Source of the DNA: Deltaproteobacteria bacterium
Lineage (GTDB): Bacteria; Desulfobacterota; Dissulfuribacteria; Dissulfuribacterales; UBA3076
Assembly (NCBI GenBank): GCA_027004315.1
Contig: JALTHV010000005.1
Span: 1-15,946 of the forward strand
Reading direction: 5' to 3'
DNA: 15,946 nucleotides
The notes beneath the pieces are model-generated. The model ran no database searches. It had not been told where the DNA came from and saw only the letters and a list, made by a program, of their open reading frames with translations. Position 1 is the stretch's first letter. Each line of letters starts with the position of its first letter. Made by a program: the position numbers and the translations under genes. Positions 5,080 to 13,741 of the stretch are shown piece after piece.

Positions 5080-7332
5080 ATGATAAGTAAAGACCTAGAG
5101 TTAGTGTTGAATATAGCAGCTCGTGAGGCCCATATCAGACATCATGAATATCTGTCCCTTGAGCACCTGCTTTTTGCTATAATTCATCATCAAGAAGGTA
5201 TAAGGATTATTTTGGGCTGTGGGGGTAATCCTGATCGACTAACGTCCAAAATAGAGAATTTTTTTGATACACATCTTGAAAAATTACCTGGGGACCAGAA
5301 TAAAGGCCCAGAACCTACTACAGTCCTCCAGAGGGTACTTCAGCGTACGATTATGCACGTACAGTCTGCAGATAAAGAAAAGGCCGAGATCGGAGATCTC
5401 CTTGCTTCGATAATGAATGAAAAGGACTCCTATGCGGCCTATTTCCTAAATCAGGAGGGGATTTCCAGGTTAGATATCCTAAACTTTATTTCACATGGGG
5501 TTGTGCAGACTCAGCCCAATCAATACTCTGGCCTTCAGGGGAATGCAGATGTCCGTAAGGCTGCAACTGGACCAGCGAGTGCCCTTGAGGCCTTCACTGT
5601 AGACCTCAAAGATAAGGCAGCCAAGGGGAAAATTGATCCCCTTGTTGGACGGAAGGTTGAGTTGGAACGGACAATGGAGGTCCTCTGCAGACGCAGGAAA
5701 AACAATCCTATTTATGTAGGAGATCCCGGAGTGGGAAAGACTGCCCTGGCTGAAGGACTGGCACTCAAGATCTGGCAGCGCAAAGTACCTGAGCCCCTGC
5801 AGGATACAGAGATATATGCCCTGGATATCGGGGCACTCCTTGCAGGTACCAAATATAGAGGTGAATTTGAGGCCAGGCTCAAAGAAGTCATTACACAGAT
5901 CGTAAGTCTTCCCAGGGCAATACTCTTCATTGATGAAATCCACACAGTTGTTGGGGCAGGAGCTGCCAGTGGAGGCTCTCTGGATGCCTCAAATATACTC
6001 AAGCCAGCCTTGGCGAGTGGAGAGCTAAAGTGCATAGGCTCCACTACTTATGAGGAATACAGAAACTTTTTTGAAAAGGACCGAGCCCTCTCAAGACGTT
6101 TCCAAAAGATAGAGATACAAGAAACCAGTGTAAAAGAGACTATTGAAATCCTGAAAGGGCTAAAGTACTATTACGAAAAATATCATGGAATCAGATATAC
6201 TAAGGGTGCATTGAAATCAGCAGCCGAACTCGCGGCGAGATATATTACAGACCGTTATATGCCAGACAAGGCCATCGATGTGATAGATGAGGCGGCATCT
6301 GCATTGAGGCTCTCTAGAGATGGCAAAAATACGCCAAGGCTTGTAGGTGTACGCCAGATTAAAGATACAGTCGCCAGGATGGCTCAGGTGCCTCCAGAGA
6401 CTGTCACCCATTCAGACCGCTCCTGTCTTGAGAGACTTGAAGAATCTATAAAGGCCCTGGTCTTTGGCCAAGATAAGGCAGTAGAACTCCTGTCGAAGGC
6501 CATTAAACGTTCCAGGGCAGGTCTTTCTTATCCTGAAAGGCCTATTGGTTCATTTCTGTTTATTGGACCCACCGGGGTAGGAAAGACTGAGCTTGCGCGA
6601 CAGACCGCCGCAGTCCTGGGAATTCCATTTCAGCGGTTTGATATGAGTGAATACATGGAGAAACATGCCGTGGCTAGGCTCATAGGTGCCCCCCCGGGCT
6701 ATGTTGGATTTGATCAGGGGGGGCTCCTGACCGAGGCTATTCGTAAACACCCTTACTGTGTGCTTCTATTAGATGAGATAGAAAAGGCACACCCTGACCT
6801 CTTCAGTATCCTGCTTCAGGTCATGGATTATGCTACCCTTACCGATAACACAGGTAAGCAGGCAGACTTCCATCATGTAATACTAGTCATGACCTCAAAT
6901 GCAGGGGCAAGGGAGATGGAGAACCAGGCAATAGGTTTTGGTGCAACAGCAGAAGATTCCAGATATAAAGGCGAAAAGGTAGTGAGGCAGCTCTTTAGCC
7001 CGGAGTTTCGTAATCGGTTAGATGCTGTTATACCTTTTGGCCAACTCAGTACATCTGTGATGGAGCAGGTAGTGGACAAACTGTTGAAGGAAGTCCAGGG
7101 ACAGTTGTCTGGTCGCAAGGTAAGGCTGAGTGTTACCCCCGCTGCCCGGTCCTGGCTTGCCAAGGAGGGGTATAGTCCGCAGTTTGGGGCCCGTCCCCTG
7201 GCCCGCCTTATACAAGAAAAAATAAAAGATCCCATTGCAGATATCATCCTCTTTCATGGGCCCTCAAGGGGTGGAAAGATCCTGGTTGACGTGGAAGACG
7301 ACCGGCTGTCTGTACACAGTATTACGACATAA
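5080..7332 (+). CDS. clpA: ATP-dependent Clp protease ATPase subunit ClpA
   Basis: A 750-aa AAA+ unfoldase that threads substrates into ClpP. Seen: N domain at about 1-145 (ELVLNIAAREAHIRHHEYLSLEHLL), the ClpS docking site; D1 with Walker A GDPGVGKT at 214-221, Walker B LFIDE (Asp285-Glu286) and arginine-finger region LSRRFQKI; D2 with Walker A GPTGVGKT at 496-503, Walker B LLLDEIEK (Asp565-Glu566) and pore loop GAPPGYVGFDQGG. There is no long coiled-coil middle domain, which argues for ClpA rather than ClpB or ClpC. The ClpP-binding loop reads IGF (618-620) in AIGFG; E. coli ClpA has IGL and ClpX has IGF. The start lacks a clear ribosome site but sits in an A-rich stretch 12 nt after clpS. 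The stop overlaps the taaggag ribosome site of glgP. No clpP is in the window. Confidence 0.97.
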   Translation: MISKDLELVLNIAAREAHIRHHEYLSLEHLLFAIIHHQEGIRIILGCGGNPDRLTSKIENFFDTHLEKLPGDQNKGPEPTTVLQRVLQRTIMHVQSADKEKAEIGDLLASIMNEKDSYAAYFLNQEGISRLDILNFISHGVVQTQPNQYSGLQGNADVRKAATGPASALEAFTVDLKDKAAKGKIDPLVGRKVELERTMEVLCRRRKNNPIYVGDPGVGKTALAEGLALKIWQRKVPEPLQDTEIYALDIGALLAGTKYRGEFEARLKEVITQIVSLPRAILFIDEIHTVVGAGAASGGSLDASNILKPALASGELKCIGSTTYEEYRNFFEKDRALSRRFQKIEIQETSVKETIEILKGLKYYYEKYHGIRYTKGALKSAAELAARYITDRYMPDKAIDVIDEAASALRLSRDGKNTPRLVGVRQIKDTVARMAQVPPETVTHSDRSCLERLEESIKALVFGQDKAVELLSKAIKRSRAGLSYPERPIGSFLFIGPTGVGKTELARQTAAVLGIPFQRFDMSEYMEKHAVARLIGAPPGYVGFDQGGLLTEAIRKHPYCVLLLDEIEKAHPDLFSILLQVMDYATLTDNTGKQADFHHVILVMTSNAGAREMENQAIGFGATAEDSRYKGEKVVRQLFSPEFRNRLDAVIPFGQLSTSVMEQVVDKLLKEVQGQLSGRKVRLSVTPAARSWLAKEGYSPQFGARPLARLIQEKIKDPIADIILFHGPSRGGKILVDVEDDRLSVHSITT

Positions 7333-7340
7333 GGAGTTTC

Positions 7341-9920
7341 ATGACAATGCCTACTATTCAAAAAATTACAATCGTTCCCAGCCTGCCCGAACGCTTGATG
7401 CCTCTTATGTCCATCGCCCGCAATCTCTGGTGGACCTGGACACCTGAGGCCATCCATCTCTTCCAGGATATGGACCGCGAGGTCTGGGAAAGGTGCAGAC
7501 ATAACCCAGTAGCCATGTTGGGTACCATTGAGCAGCCACGGCTGGAAATGCTTGAGCGAGATGATATCTTTCTTGCCAGGATGGAAAAGGTCCAGAGGGA
7601 ACTGGAACGTTATCTATCTTCCCAGACATGGTACAAAAAAAAGGTCAGTAAAGGTCCGGCTGATCATGATGTAATAGCCTATTTTTCTGCTGAATTTGGC
7701 CTCCATGAAAGCCTTCCCCTGTATTCCGGAGGCCTTGGGATCCTTGCCGGCGACCATATGAAATCATCGAGTGACCTGGGTCTTCCCCTGGTGGGAGTTG
7801 GACTCCTCTATAAACATGGGTATTTTCGTCAATATCTCAATCCTGACGGGTGGCAACAGGAGACCTATCCCTCTAATGACTTTTACAACATGCCTCTGGA
7901 CCTAGTCAGAGACAAAAATGGGGACCCTTTTACGGTCAATGTGGAGATTGAGGGCAGAGAGGTCTATGTGCGAGTCTGGGCTCTTGATGTAGGTCGGGTC
8001 AAGATCTACATGCTGGATACGGATGTACCTCTAAATTCCCGATCAGATAGACAAATCACCTCCTATCTCTACGGAGGTAGTCTTGAGACCAGGCTTCAGC
8101 AGGAAATAGTGCTGGGGGTAGGGGGAATAAGGGTCCTCAGGGCCCTTGGCCTGTGTTATTCGGTATGCCACATGAATGAAGGCCACTCGGCCTTTATGGC
8201 CCTGGAACGTCTGCTCCAGATGATGACTACAGAAGGTCTTTCCTATCCCGAGGCCCTGGAGGTCGTGCGGGCCACAGATATATTCACTACCCATACCCCT
8301 GTCCCTGCCGGGATAGACCACTTCCCATCGGAAATGATCCGCAGGTACTTTGCAATGCGCGCAGACCAAGTGGGTATTGGGATTGATGCCTTATTAGGTC
8401 TTGGAAGGATCAATCCCAATGATCAAACTGAAGATTTTTGCATGGCAGTACTGGCTATCAATATGGCATCTCAAATCAATGGCGTGAGCAAGTTGCACGG
8501 GGAGGTCACACGAAAGATGTGGAGTGGCATATGGCCCCAGATTCCACAACATGAAGTCCCAATAAGACATGTAGACAATGGTGTGCATATACTTAGTTGG
8601 CTGTCAAACGAGATGTCCGGGCTCTATGAGCGTTATTTAGGATCGAGATGGATCGATAAGCCTACCAATCATGATATATGGAAACGAGTCGATCAGATCC
8701 CGGACTTTGAACTCTGGAGGAGTAAAGAAAGGCTTAGAGATAGGCTTATATCATTTGCCAGGTCAAGACTCAAAGAACAGCTTAAGTCAAAAGGTATCGC
8801 AAGTTACGAACTGAAGCAGGCCGACGAGGTCCTGGACTCCGAGGCCCTTACTATAGGCTTTGCCAGGCGCTTTGCATCCTACAAGCGCTCTACCCTACTC
8901 TTCCGGGATCCGGACAGGCTCAGGAGGATAATAACTCAGAAAGACCGTCCGGTACAGTTCATCTTTAGTGGCAAGGCCCATCCCAAAGATAAGTATGGGA
9001 AGGAACTCATTCATAAGGTTGTGCAGATGGCCAATAGCCCTGAGTTCCGAAAACATATAGTCTTTATAGAGGACTATGACATAGAAATAGCCAGGTACCT
9101 GGTTCAGGGAGTAGATCTCTGGCTCAATACCCCTCTACGTCCCATGGAGGCCAGCGGGACCAGTGGCATGAAGGTCCCTGCCAATGGCGGAATCAATCTC
9201 AGTATCCTTGATGGCTGGTGGTGTGAGGGCTACAAGGGTAACAATGGCTGGGCCATAGGTGCAGGAGAGGAATATAAAGATCGTGAATACCAAGACGATG
9301 TAGAGAGTCAGCTTCTTTATGAGTTGCTGGAAAATACTGTAATACCTTTATATTACAACAGATCTGTCCACAATATCCCCTCGGGATGGGTAGAGGTGAT
9401 GAAAAATTCTATCAAGACTGTATGTCCTTTTTTCAATACAAACCGCATGGTGGAAGAATATGCCAACAAATTCTATCTGCCCAATATCGCCAAATGGCAC
9501 CTATTATCGAAAGATGGCTGGAAAGAGGCAAAAAAACTGTCCCAGTGGAAAAGAGAGACATCAGAGGCATGGCATGGAGTCAAGATATTAGACGTCCAAG
9601 TACCCCTCGACGGGTCTCCAAAGGTAGGAGATCGCCTGCCGATCAGGAGCGTGATAGACCTTGCTGGGCTGATTCCCGAAGAGGTGCGAGTCGAGGCGTA
9701 TATCGGCCGTCTGGATGACAATGGGGAGATCCCTGAGGGTTATCCCCTGCCACTCCTTCCCACAGGAGAACAACATGAAGGAAAATTTGTCTTTGAAGGG
9801 ACAATTCTCTGCCTATCAAGTGGACGAATAGGTTTTACTATCAGATGTTATCCATTTAAAAAGGAACTCAGCCACAAGTTTGAACTCGGGCTTCTGACCT
9901 GGTGGGAGGCCGCTGCTTAA
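7341..9920 (+). CDS. glgP: Alpha-glucan (glycogen/maltodextrin) phosphorylase, GT35
   Basis: An 859-aa PLP-dependent phosphorylase that releases glucose-1-phosphate from the non-reducing ends of alpha-1,4-glucan. Seen: an N-terminal DUF3417-type segment (NLWWTWTPEAIHLFQDMD, residues 28-45; HNPVAML), marking the bacterial/archaeal alpha-glucan phosphorylase branch rather than the animal/E. coli GlgP branch. Then come FSAEFGLHESLPLYSGGLG and ILAGDHMKS, HMNEGHSAF, TTHTPVPAGIDHF, FARRFASYKRSTLL and FSGKAHPKD. The PLP-binding lysine is Lys611 in EASGTSGMKVPANGG. A C-terminal beta-rich extension (about 740-859) is typical of this branch. The ribosome site aaggag (7331-7336) fits ATG 7341 and also ATG 7347; 7341 is chosen by position. 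It is the last gene of the clp operon, an unusual neighbour for Clp genes, and is followed by a hairpin at 9959-9990. Confidence 0.95.
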   Translation: MTMPTIQKITIVPSLPERLMPLMSIARNLWWTWTPEAIHLFQDMDREVWERCRHNPVAMLGTIEQPRLEMLERDDIFLARMEKVQRELERYLSSQTWYKKKVSKGPADHDVIAYFSAEFGLHESLPLYSGGLGILAGDHMKSSSDLGLPLVGVGLLYKHGYFRQYLNPDGWQQETYPSNDFYNMPLDLVRDKNGDPFTVNVEIEGREVYVRVWALDVGRVKIYMLDTDVPLNSRSDRQITSYLYGGSLETRLQQEIVLGVGGIRVLRALGLCYSVCHMNEGHSAFMALERLLQMMTTEGLSYPEALEVVRATDIFTTHTPVPAGIDHFPSEMIRRYFAMRADQVGIGIDALLGLGRINPNDQTEDFCMAVLAINMASQINGVSKLHGEVTRKMWSGIWPQIPQHEVPIRHVDNGVHILSWLSNEMSGLYERYLGSRWIDKPTNHDIWKRVDQIPDFELWRSKERLRDRLISFARSRLKEQLKSKGIASYELKQADEVLDSEALTIGFARRFASYKRSTLLFRDPDRLRRIITQKDRPVQFIFSGKAHPKDKYGKELIHKVVQMANSPEFRKHIVFIEDYDIEIARYLVQGVDLWLNTPLRPMEASGTSGMKVPANGGINLSILDGWWCEGYKGNNGWAIGAGEEYKDREYQDDVESQLLYELLENTVIPLYYNRSVHNIPSGWVEVMKNSIKTVCPFFNTNRMVEEYANKFYLPNIAKWHLLSKDGWKEAKKLSQWKRETSEAWHGVKILDVQVPLDGSPKVGDRLPIRSVIDLAGLIPEEVRVEAYIGRLDDNGEIPEGYPLPLLPTGEQHEGKFVFEGTILCLSSGRIGFTIRCYPFKKELSHKFELGLLTWWEAAA

Positions 9921-9958
9921 TTAGGTGTCTAAATAGTACACAGTAAGACTTTTATGAT

Positions 9959-9990
9959 TAAGAGACGGAGCATACCAGCCCCGTCTCTTA
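9959..9990. terminator. Hairpin terminator between convergent glgP and adk
   Basis: Seen: taagagacgg (9959-9968) pairs perfectly with ccgtctctta (9981-9990), loop 12 nt. It lies 38 nt after glgP and 16 nt beyond the adk stop. The downstream tails are only moderately T-rich (tattataat on the plus side), so efficiency is uncertain, but position and stem fit a bidirectional terminator. Confidence 0.65.
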
Positions 9991-10006
9991 TATTATAATG
10001 GTTACA

Positions 10007-10663
10007 TTAGGCCCCGAGACCTTTAAAGATCTGCTCGGTGATTTCATTGACAGAGCCAACGCCATCTATCTTCAGATACTTAGGGGCACTGGAGTCTCCA
10101 GACTCTTCCCATTTTTTATAGAAGTCCACCAAAGGTTCTGTCTGTGCATGGTATACCTCAAGGCGTTTACGAACTGTCTCTTCCTTGTCGTCATCCCTCT
10201 GGACAAGAGGCTCTCCTGTTACATCGTCCTTTCCTTCAACCTTCGGGGGATTAAAAATAATATGATAAGTCCGTCCTGAGGCCAGGTGACAACGGCGGCC
10301 GCTCATCCTCTTGATAATCTCTTCATCCGGAACAGCTATCTCTACAACATAGTCAATATTGACTCCAGCGTCCTTCATTGCCTCTGCCTGGGGAATTGTA
10401 CGGGGAAAGCCGTCAAAGAGAAAGCCCTTTTCACAATCTGATTCCTTTATCCGTTCCTTCACCAGGCCAATTATGACATCATCAGGGACGAGTCCACCTG
10501 AATCCATATACTTTTTGGCTTCCAGGCCCAGAGACGTCCCGGCCTTTACAGCAGCCCTTAACATATCACCAGTAGAGATCTGGGGAATGCCAAATTTTTT
10601 TGTGATAAAACCGGCCTGGGTACCCTTACCGGCACCAGGACCCCCTAATAGAATTAAACGCAT
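10007..10663 (-). CDS. adk: Adenylate kinase
   Basis: A 218-aa nucleoside monophosphate kinase that interconverts ATP + AMP and 2 ADP in the cytoplasm. Seen: P-loop GGPGAGKGT at 7-15; the AMP-binding stretch ISTGDMLRAAV; GFLFDGFPRT, the family signature; and a long LID domain (about 122-160) with RRCHLASGRTYH. This is the long-form type. Three of the four LID cysteines of zinc-binding Adks are absent, so hydrogen bonds rather than Zn should hold the LID. QRDDDKEETVRKRLEVY follows, as in E. coli. The ribosome site gggagga lies about 10 nt before the ATG and a strong promoter is at 10698-10726. In many bacteria adk sits with secY and ribosomal genes; here it stands alone. Confidence 0.97.
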   Translation of the reverse strand: MRLILLGGPGAGKGTQAGFITKKFGIPQISTGDMLRAAVKAGTSLGLEAKKYMDSGGLVPDDVIIGLVKERIKESDCEKGFLFDGFPRTIPQAEAMKDAGVNIDYVVEIAVPDEEIIKRMSGRRCHLASGRTYHIIFNPPKVEGKDDVTGEPLVQRDDDKEETVRKRLEVYHAQTEPLVDFYKKWEESGDSSAPKYLKIDGVGSVNEITEQIFKGLGA

Positions 10664-10697
10664 AATCTAAATCCTCCCTTTCCTGAATTTATATAGT

Positions 10698-10726
10698 ATT
10701 ATATGGCATTCTTCACAATAGGTCAA
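10698..10726 (-). promoter_or_regulatory. Strong sigma-70 promoter for adk
   Basis: On the minus strand: TTGACC (10721-10726), exactly 17-nt spacer, TATAAT (10698-10703). This matches the consensus at 11 of 12 positions with ideal spacing. The predicted start of transcription is near 10691, giving a leader of about 28 nt that includes the gggagga ribosome site. Confidence 0.8.
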
Positions 10727-10789
10727 AACTAGTTTATACATTTATTCCATGATCTATTTGACTACGCCAAAAGGGAGACAATAATCTAT

Positions 10790-12121
10790 TTGGAGTCTGA
10801 GAGGCCTATTCGTGGGGACCACAGGGTCATCTTTGGCTGGGCCATGTATGACTGGGCAAATTCTGCCTATATCACCACCCTGGTAGTAGCCATCCTGCCT
10901 ATCTACTTTGCAAGCGTAATAGTTCCTGTCGGGGGACTAAAGATTGGAGGGGCAAATTATGCCGCTGAGACCCTATGGGGGCTGATGGTATCGGCAGCCT
11001 CCTTCATCATATTTCTAGTGGCCCCGATACTTGGCGCTATTGCAGATTTCTGTTGTGCAAAGAAGCGATTTCTCTTCTTTTTTTGCTATATGGGTGTCTT
11101 GAGTGCCTCTCTCCTCTCTTTCTGCAAGACCGGGGATGTGTGGCTGAGTATTACGCTCTTTGTCATCTCCCAGATCGGGTTCGTCGGGGCCAATGTCTTC
11201 TATGATGCCTTCCTTCCCCAGATCGCCCCGGAGGGAGAAGTGGACCGGATCTCCAGCAAGGGATTTGCCTATGGCTATGTGGGAGGTGGCCTCCAGTTTG
11301 CGTCTTCCCTGGCCATCCTTACATGGCATAGGGAACTCGGGCTTACAGAGGCCGAGGCCGCACAAGTTGGGATGTTTAGTGCTGCCCTGTGGTGGGGAGG
11401 GTTTGCCCTGATAACTCTTTTTTGTCTGCAGGAGCCATATAGGTTTCAGGCCTTGCCGAATAGTTACCAGCGCATTCCCCTGGGTCTAGCTTATATTCGT
11501 TTGGGCGTATCACGGACCTGGAATACACTCTGTGAGGTCCGCCGACTCCGACATCTTGCCCTGTTTTTGGCTGCTTTTTTGGTTTACAATGATGGAATAA
11601 ATACCGTTATCCAGATGGCCACCATGTATGGGAGGCAGGAACTCCATCTCTCCACCATGGTGCTCATGCTTACACTTCTGATCGTCCAGATAGTGGCCTC
11701 TTTGGGAGCCCTACTATTTGCATGGATTTCTGAACTGCTCGGCGCAAAACAGGCAGTGATAGTATCTCTGCTGGGCTGGACCAGTGTAGTGACTTATGCC
11801 TACTTTATCTATTCAGCAGTTGGGTATTTCGTCCTGGGTGGTATCGTTGGCCTTGTACTCGGCGGATCACAGGCCATCAGCCGCTCCCTCTATGCCTCAA
11901 TTATACCAGAGGGCGCCTCGGCAGAATTCTTTGGTTTCTATTCTGTGATCAGCAAATTTTCAGCAATCTGGGGGCCCTTCATCTTTGCCATAGTCCGCCA
12001 TTGGACAGGCTCGTCCAGAAATGCCATCCTCTTCCTTATTGTCTTCTTTATACTTGGTATCCTCTTGCTTTCTTGCATGGACGTAAAAAAGGCCCAAGAG
12101 GCCAGTGCAGCACTCAAATAA
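10790..12121 (+). CDS. UMF1-family major facilitator (BtlA/Atg22-like) transporter
   Basis: A 443-aa inner-membrane protein with about 12 hydrophobic segments. Seen: the N-terminal signature GWAMYDWANSAYITT (residues 16-30), diagnostic of the UMF1 (COG2270) group related to yeast Atg22; a cytoplasmic CCAKKRFLFF after helix 2-3; a polar central loop at about 215-255 (QEPYRFQALPNSYQRIP, RLGVSRTWNTLCEVRRLR); and GGSQAISRSLYASIIPEGASAEFFG, also typical. The substrate is unknown for most bacterial members; amino-acid or peptide export is suggested only by the eukaryotic homologue. The start is TTG at 10790 with aaggga about 13 nt upstream; no in-frame ATG precedes the conserved region. It is monocistronic and converges on the DUF1634-like gene, with element B1 between them. 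Confidence 0.9.
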   Translation: MESERPIRGDHRVIFGWAMYDWANSAYITTLVVAILPIYFASVIVPVGGLKIGGANYAAETLWGLMVSAASFIIFLVAPILGAIADFCCAKKRFLFFFCYMGVLSASLLSFCKTGDVWLSITLFVISQIGFVGANVFYDAFLPQIAPEGEVDRISSKGFAYGYVGGGLQFASSLAILTWHRELGLTEAEAAQVGMFSAALWWGGFALITLFCLQEPYRFQALPNSYQRIPLGLAYIRLGVSRTWNTLCEVRRLRHLALFLAAFLVYNDGINTVIQMATMYGRQELHLSTMVLMLTLLIVQIVASLGALLFAWISELLGAKQAVIVSLLGWTSVVTYAYFIYSAVGYFVLGGIVGLVLGGSQAISRSLYASIIPEGASAEFFGFYSVISKFSAIWGPFIFAIVRHWTGSSRNAILFLIVFFILGILLLSCMDVKKAQEASAALK

Positions 12122-12249
12122 CGAAAGTCAGACCCCCTTCCCTTTCCAGACCAATGGAATACTGATTAAGACCGAACCCACCGTCAAGACTAATTTTGTG
12201 CTTTTGTTTGAACCCGAGCTGTTCTGCAGTGCCTATATCAGAAAATCCT

Positions 12250-12257
12250 GTCTCAAC
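12250..12257 (+). repeat. 8-bp target-site duplication of element B1 (left copy)
   Basis: Seen: gtctcaac occurs immediately left of the element (12250-12257) and, identically, immediately right of it (12429-12436). Exact flanking duplication is the footprint of a transpositional insertion. The right copy contains tca (12432-12434), the complement of the TGA stop of the DUF1634-like gene. Confidence 0.85.
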
Positions 12258-12428
12258 GTAACTGTTCACATCCCCCTGGCCAGCAGTAAGATTTTGAAGG
12301 GTTTTAGGAGCATCGCTTGATGCACAAGATCGGGGCACTCTGCGATTAATCCGCACTGAAACCCTTCAAAATCCTACTGCTGGCCAGGGACGTGGACGGT
12401 TCCAACAGGAGGGGGTGTGAACGGTTAC
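12258..12428. mobile_element. Palindromic MITE-like element, family B, copy B1
   Basis: Seen: 171 bp with 13-bp terminal inverted repeats, gtaactgttcaca (12258-12270) and tgtgaacggttac (12416-12428), one mismatch. An internal stem of 29 bp (12276-12304 with 12359-12387) has one mismatch. A 54-nt central part contains a gcatc/gatgc mini-hairpin (12310-12323). It is flanked by the perfect 8-bp duplication gtctcaac and has no coding capacity. Known, from memory: IS66-family elements have ends beginning GTAA and make 8-bp duplications, so an IS66-type transposase acting in trans is the best guess. The very stable stem lies between convergent genes and may also end transcription from both sides. 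Confidence 0.85.
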
Positions 12429-12431
12429 GTC

Positions 12432-12842
12432 TCAACTCGTCTTAAACATAATTGAAACTATAAATTCTAAGGCTGCAACTAAAAATAGCATCTTGTACGT
12501 CTTGTTTGGAGCCTTAAACATAGCAGCCAGCATACTGAGAAGTGGGGTCATCATCAACAACAAAACGCCAAGCATACTGAGGGTATCTGTATAAAGAAGA
12601 TGATTAAAGATCCATCCATACCCGTGAACTTGGATGCCTTTTGTATTCTGCCAAAACTCAGAAGCAGAGCCTGCCCAGGATCTATTCACCTCGGATAGTG
12701 GTATATACTGCTTTATACCTGCGAAGTAAAATATAGCTGGTACTACCATCATTACGATACCGATTATTGTAAACACTATCATCGTCTTGCCAAAGGCAAG
12801 TCCCATATCATCTACTCTGACTTCTTGTTTATGCTCTGCCAT
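12432..12842 (-). CDS. DUF1634-like small membrane protein, partner of TauE
   Basis: A 136-aa protein with three predicted membrane helices (about 20-41, 86-109, 116-133). A longer hydrophilic stretch between the first two contains QYIPLSEVNRSWAG. Seen: the C-terminal half, LGVLLLMMTPLLSMLAAMF followed by a short basic loop and a last helix, resembles the LGILLLxxTPxxRV pattern of DUF1634 proteins. Known: DUF1634 genes often directly follow a TauE/SafE exporter, exactly the arrangement here (35 nt downstream, same strand), so it is probably an accessory subunit. Function is otherwise unknown. Its TGA stop lies inside the right target duplication of B1, but the reading frame is intact. Family assignment rests on pattern and context. 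Confidence 0.75.
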   Translation of the reverse strand: MAEHKQEVRVDDMGLAFGKTMIVFTIIGIVMMVVPAIFYFAGIKQYIPLSEVNRSWAGSASEFWQNTKGIQVHGYGWIFNHLLYTDTLSMLGVLLLMMTPLLSMLAAMFKAPNKTYKMLFLVAALEFIVSIMFKTS

Positions 12843-12877
12843 CTTTAACCTCCCAGTATAATATATGAGAAGATATA

Positions 12878-13741
12878 TTATATTATTCCGAGGCCATTAA
12901 GGCCCTTTAAGACATTAAGTGCCCCTGCCAGAAGCAGGACAGCAAGCACCAGATATCTAACAAACACTGGTTTAATGACCTCTGCCACCTTTGCACCAAT
13001 CCTTGCACCGATGGTAATACCCAAAACAGACGGAATAACAATCGATGGAAGTATTGCCCCTTTGGTGAGATAAATACCAATAGCTGGTGCGTTTGCTGTA
13101 ATTATAGCCATACTAGTTGCAGTAGCCACCTTTATTGGTGCACCCATAAGCATGTTAAGTACAGGCACATTTGCCCATCCAGCTCCAAGGCCAAACATTC
13201 CTGCAATAAATCCAATAATTGCAAAAATCACTTCTGATATTTTCGTATTCTTGATATTATAGTGCACCACCTTGCCAAGATTGGGTTCATACCATGCTCC
13301 CCTCATATCAAGAGATTTTGCCCATGAATCCATGTCCTCTTCTTTAACATCAGGGAATTCAAGTTTCTTTGATAACATCATCACCGCAAAAACCAGAAGT
13401 ATAATGGCACCTAGCATAAGCTCAATATAGTACTTACCTCCAGGAAAGGCACTGGTCACCTTGAGACCTATGAATCCACCTACTACAGAGGTAATAACCA
13501 TAACGGGTGCGATCACAGCAAATATCTTGATATTGGCAAGCCCTTTTTTTATAAGATACGGAATAGAAGACAGTGCAGAGGTAACAGCCATAACCAGTCC
13601 TGCTCCCCTGATAAAATCAATATGAAATGGAAAGATCAGTGTAGCTAATGGCACAAACAGCACACCACCACCAACGCCAGAAACAGGTGAAATAATACCA
13701 ATAACAAAGGTGAACAGGAACAGAATGATTGACCAAACCAT
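12878..13741 (-). CDS. TauE/SafE-family sulfite/organosulfonate exporter
   Basis: A 287-aa inner-membrane protein with about eight helices in two homologous halves. Seen: half one begins with a helix carrying ISPVSGVGGGVLFVPL (17-32), half two with AGMFGLGAGWANVPVLN (180-196), the paired glycine-rich TauE motifs, the second followed by KVATATSMAI. The halves are joined by a hydrophilic loop of about 45 residues (124-168) containing EDMDSWAKSLDMRGAWYEPNLG, longer than in minimal family members but met in sulfur-metabolising bacteria. Known: members export sulfite, sulfoacetate or related anions, while many have unknown substrates. Two ribosome-like sites occur upstream (aaggag and, nearer, taagga). 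It is the first gene of a two-gene unit with the DUF1634-like protein. Confidence 0.9.
   Translation of the reverse strand: MVWSIILFLFTFVIGIISPVSGVGGGVLFVPLATLIFPFHIDFIRGAGLVMAVTSALSSIPYLIKKGLANIKIFAVIAPVMVITSVVGGFIGLKVTSAFPGGKYYIELMLGAIILLVFAVMMLSKKLEFPDVKEEDMDSWAKSLDMRGAWYEPNLGKVVHYNIKNTKISEVIFAIIGFIAGMFGLGAGWANVPVLNMLMGAPIKVATATSMAIITANAPAIGIYLTKGAILPSIVIPSVLGITIGARIGAKVAEVIKPVFVRYLVLAVLLLAGALNVLKGLNGLGII

Noticed and set aside
12114..12356. Minus-strand 80-codon frame, with protein-like text in its last 45 codons (GFGLNQYSIGLEREGG)
   Set aside because: Its first part runs through element B1, no start exists without the element, and I recognise no family. It could be a gene tail remnant, but the evidence is too thin.
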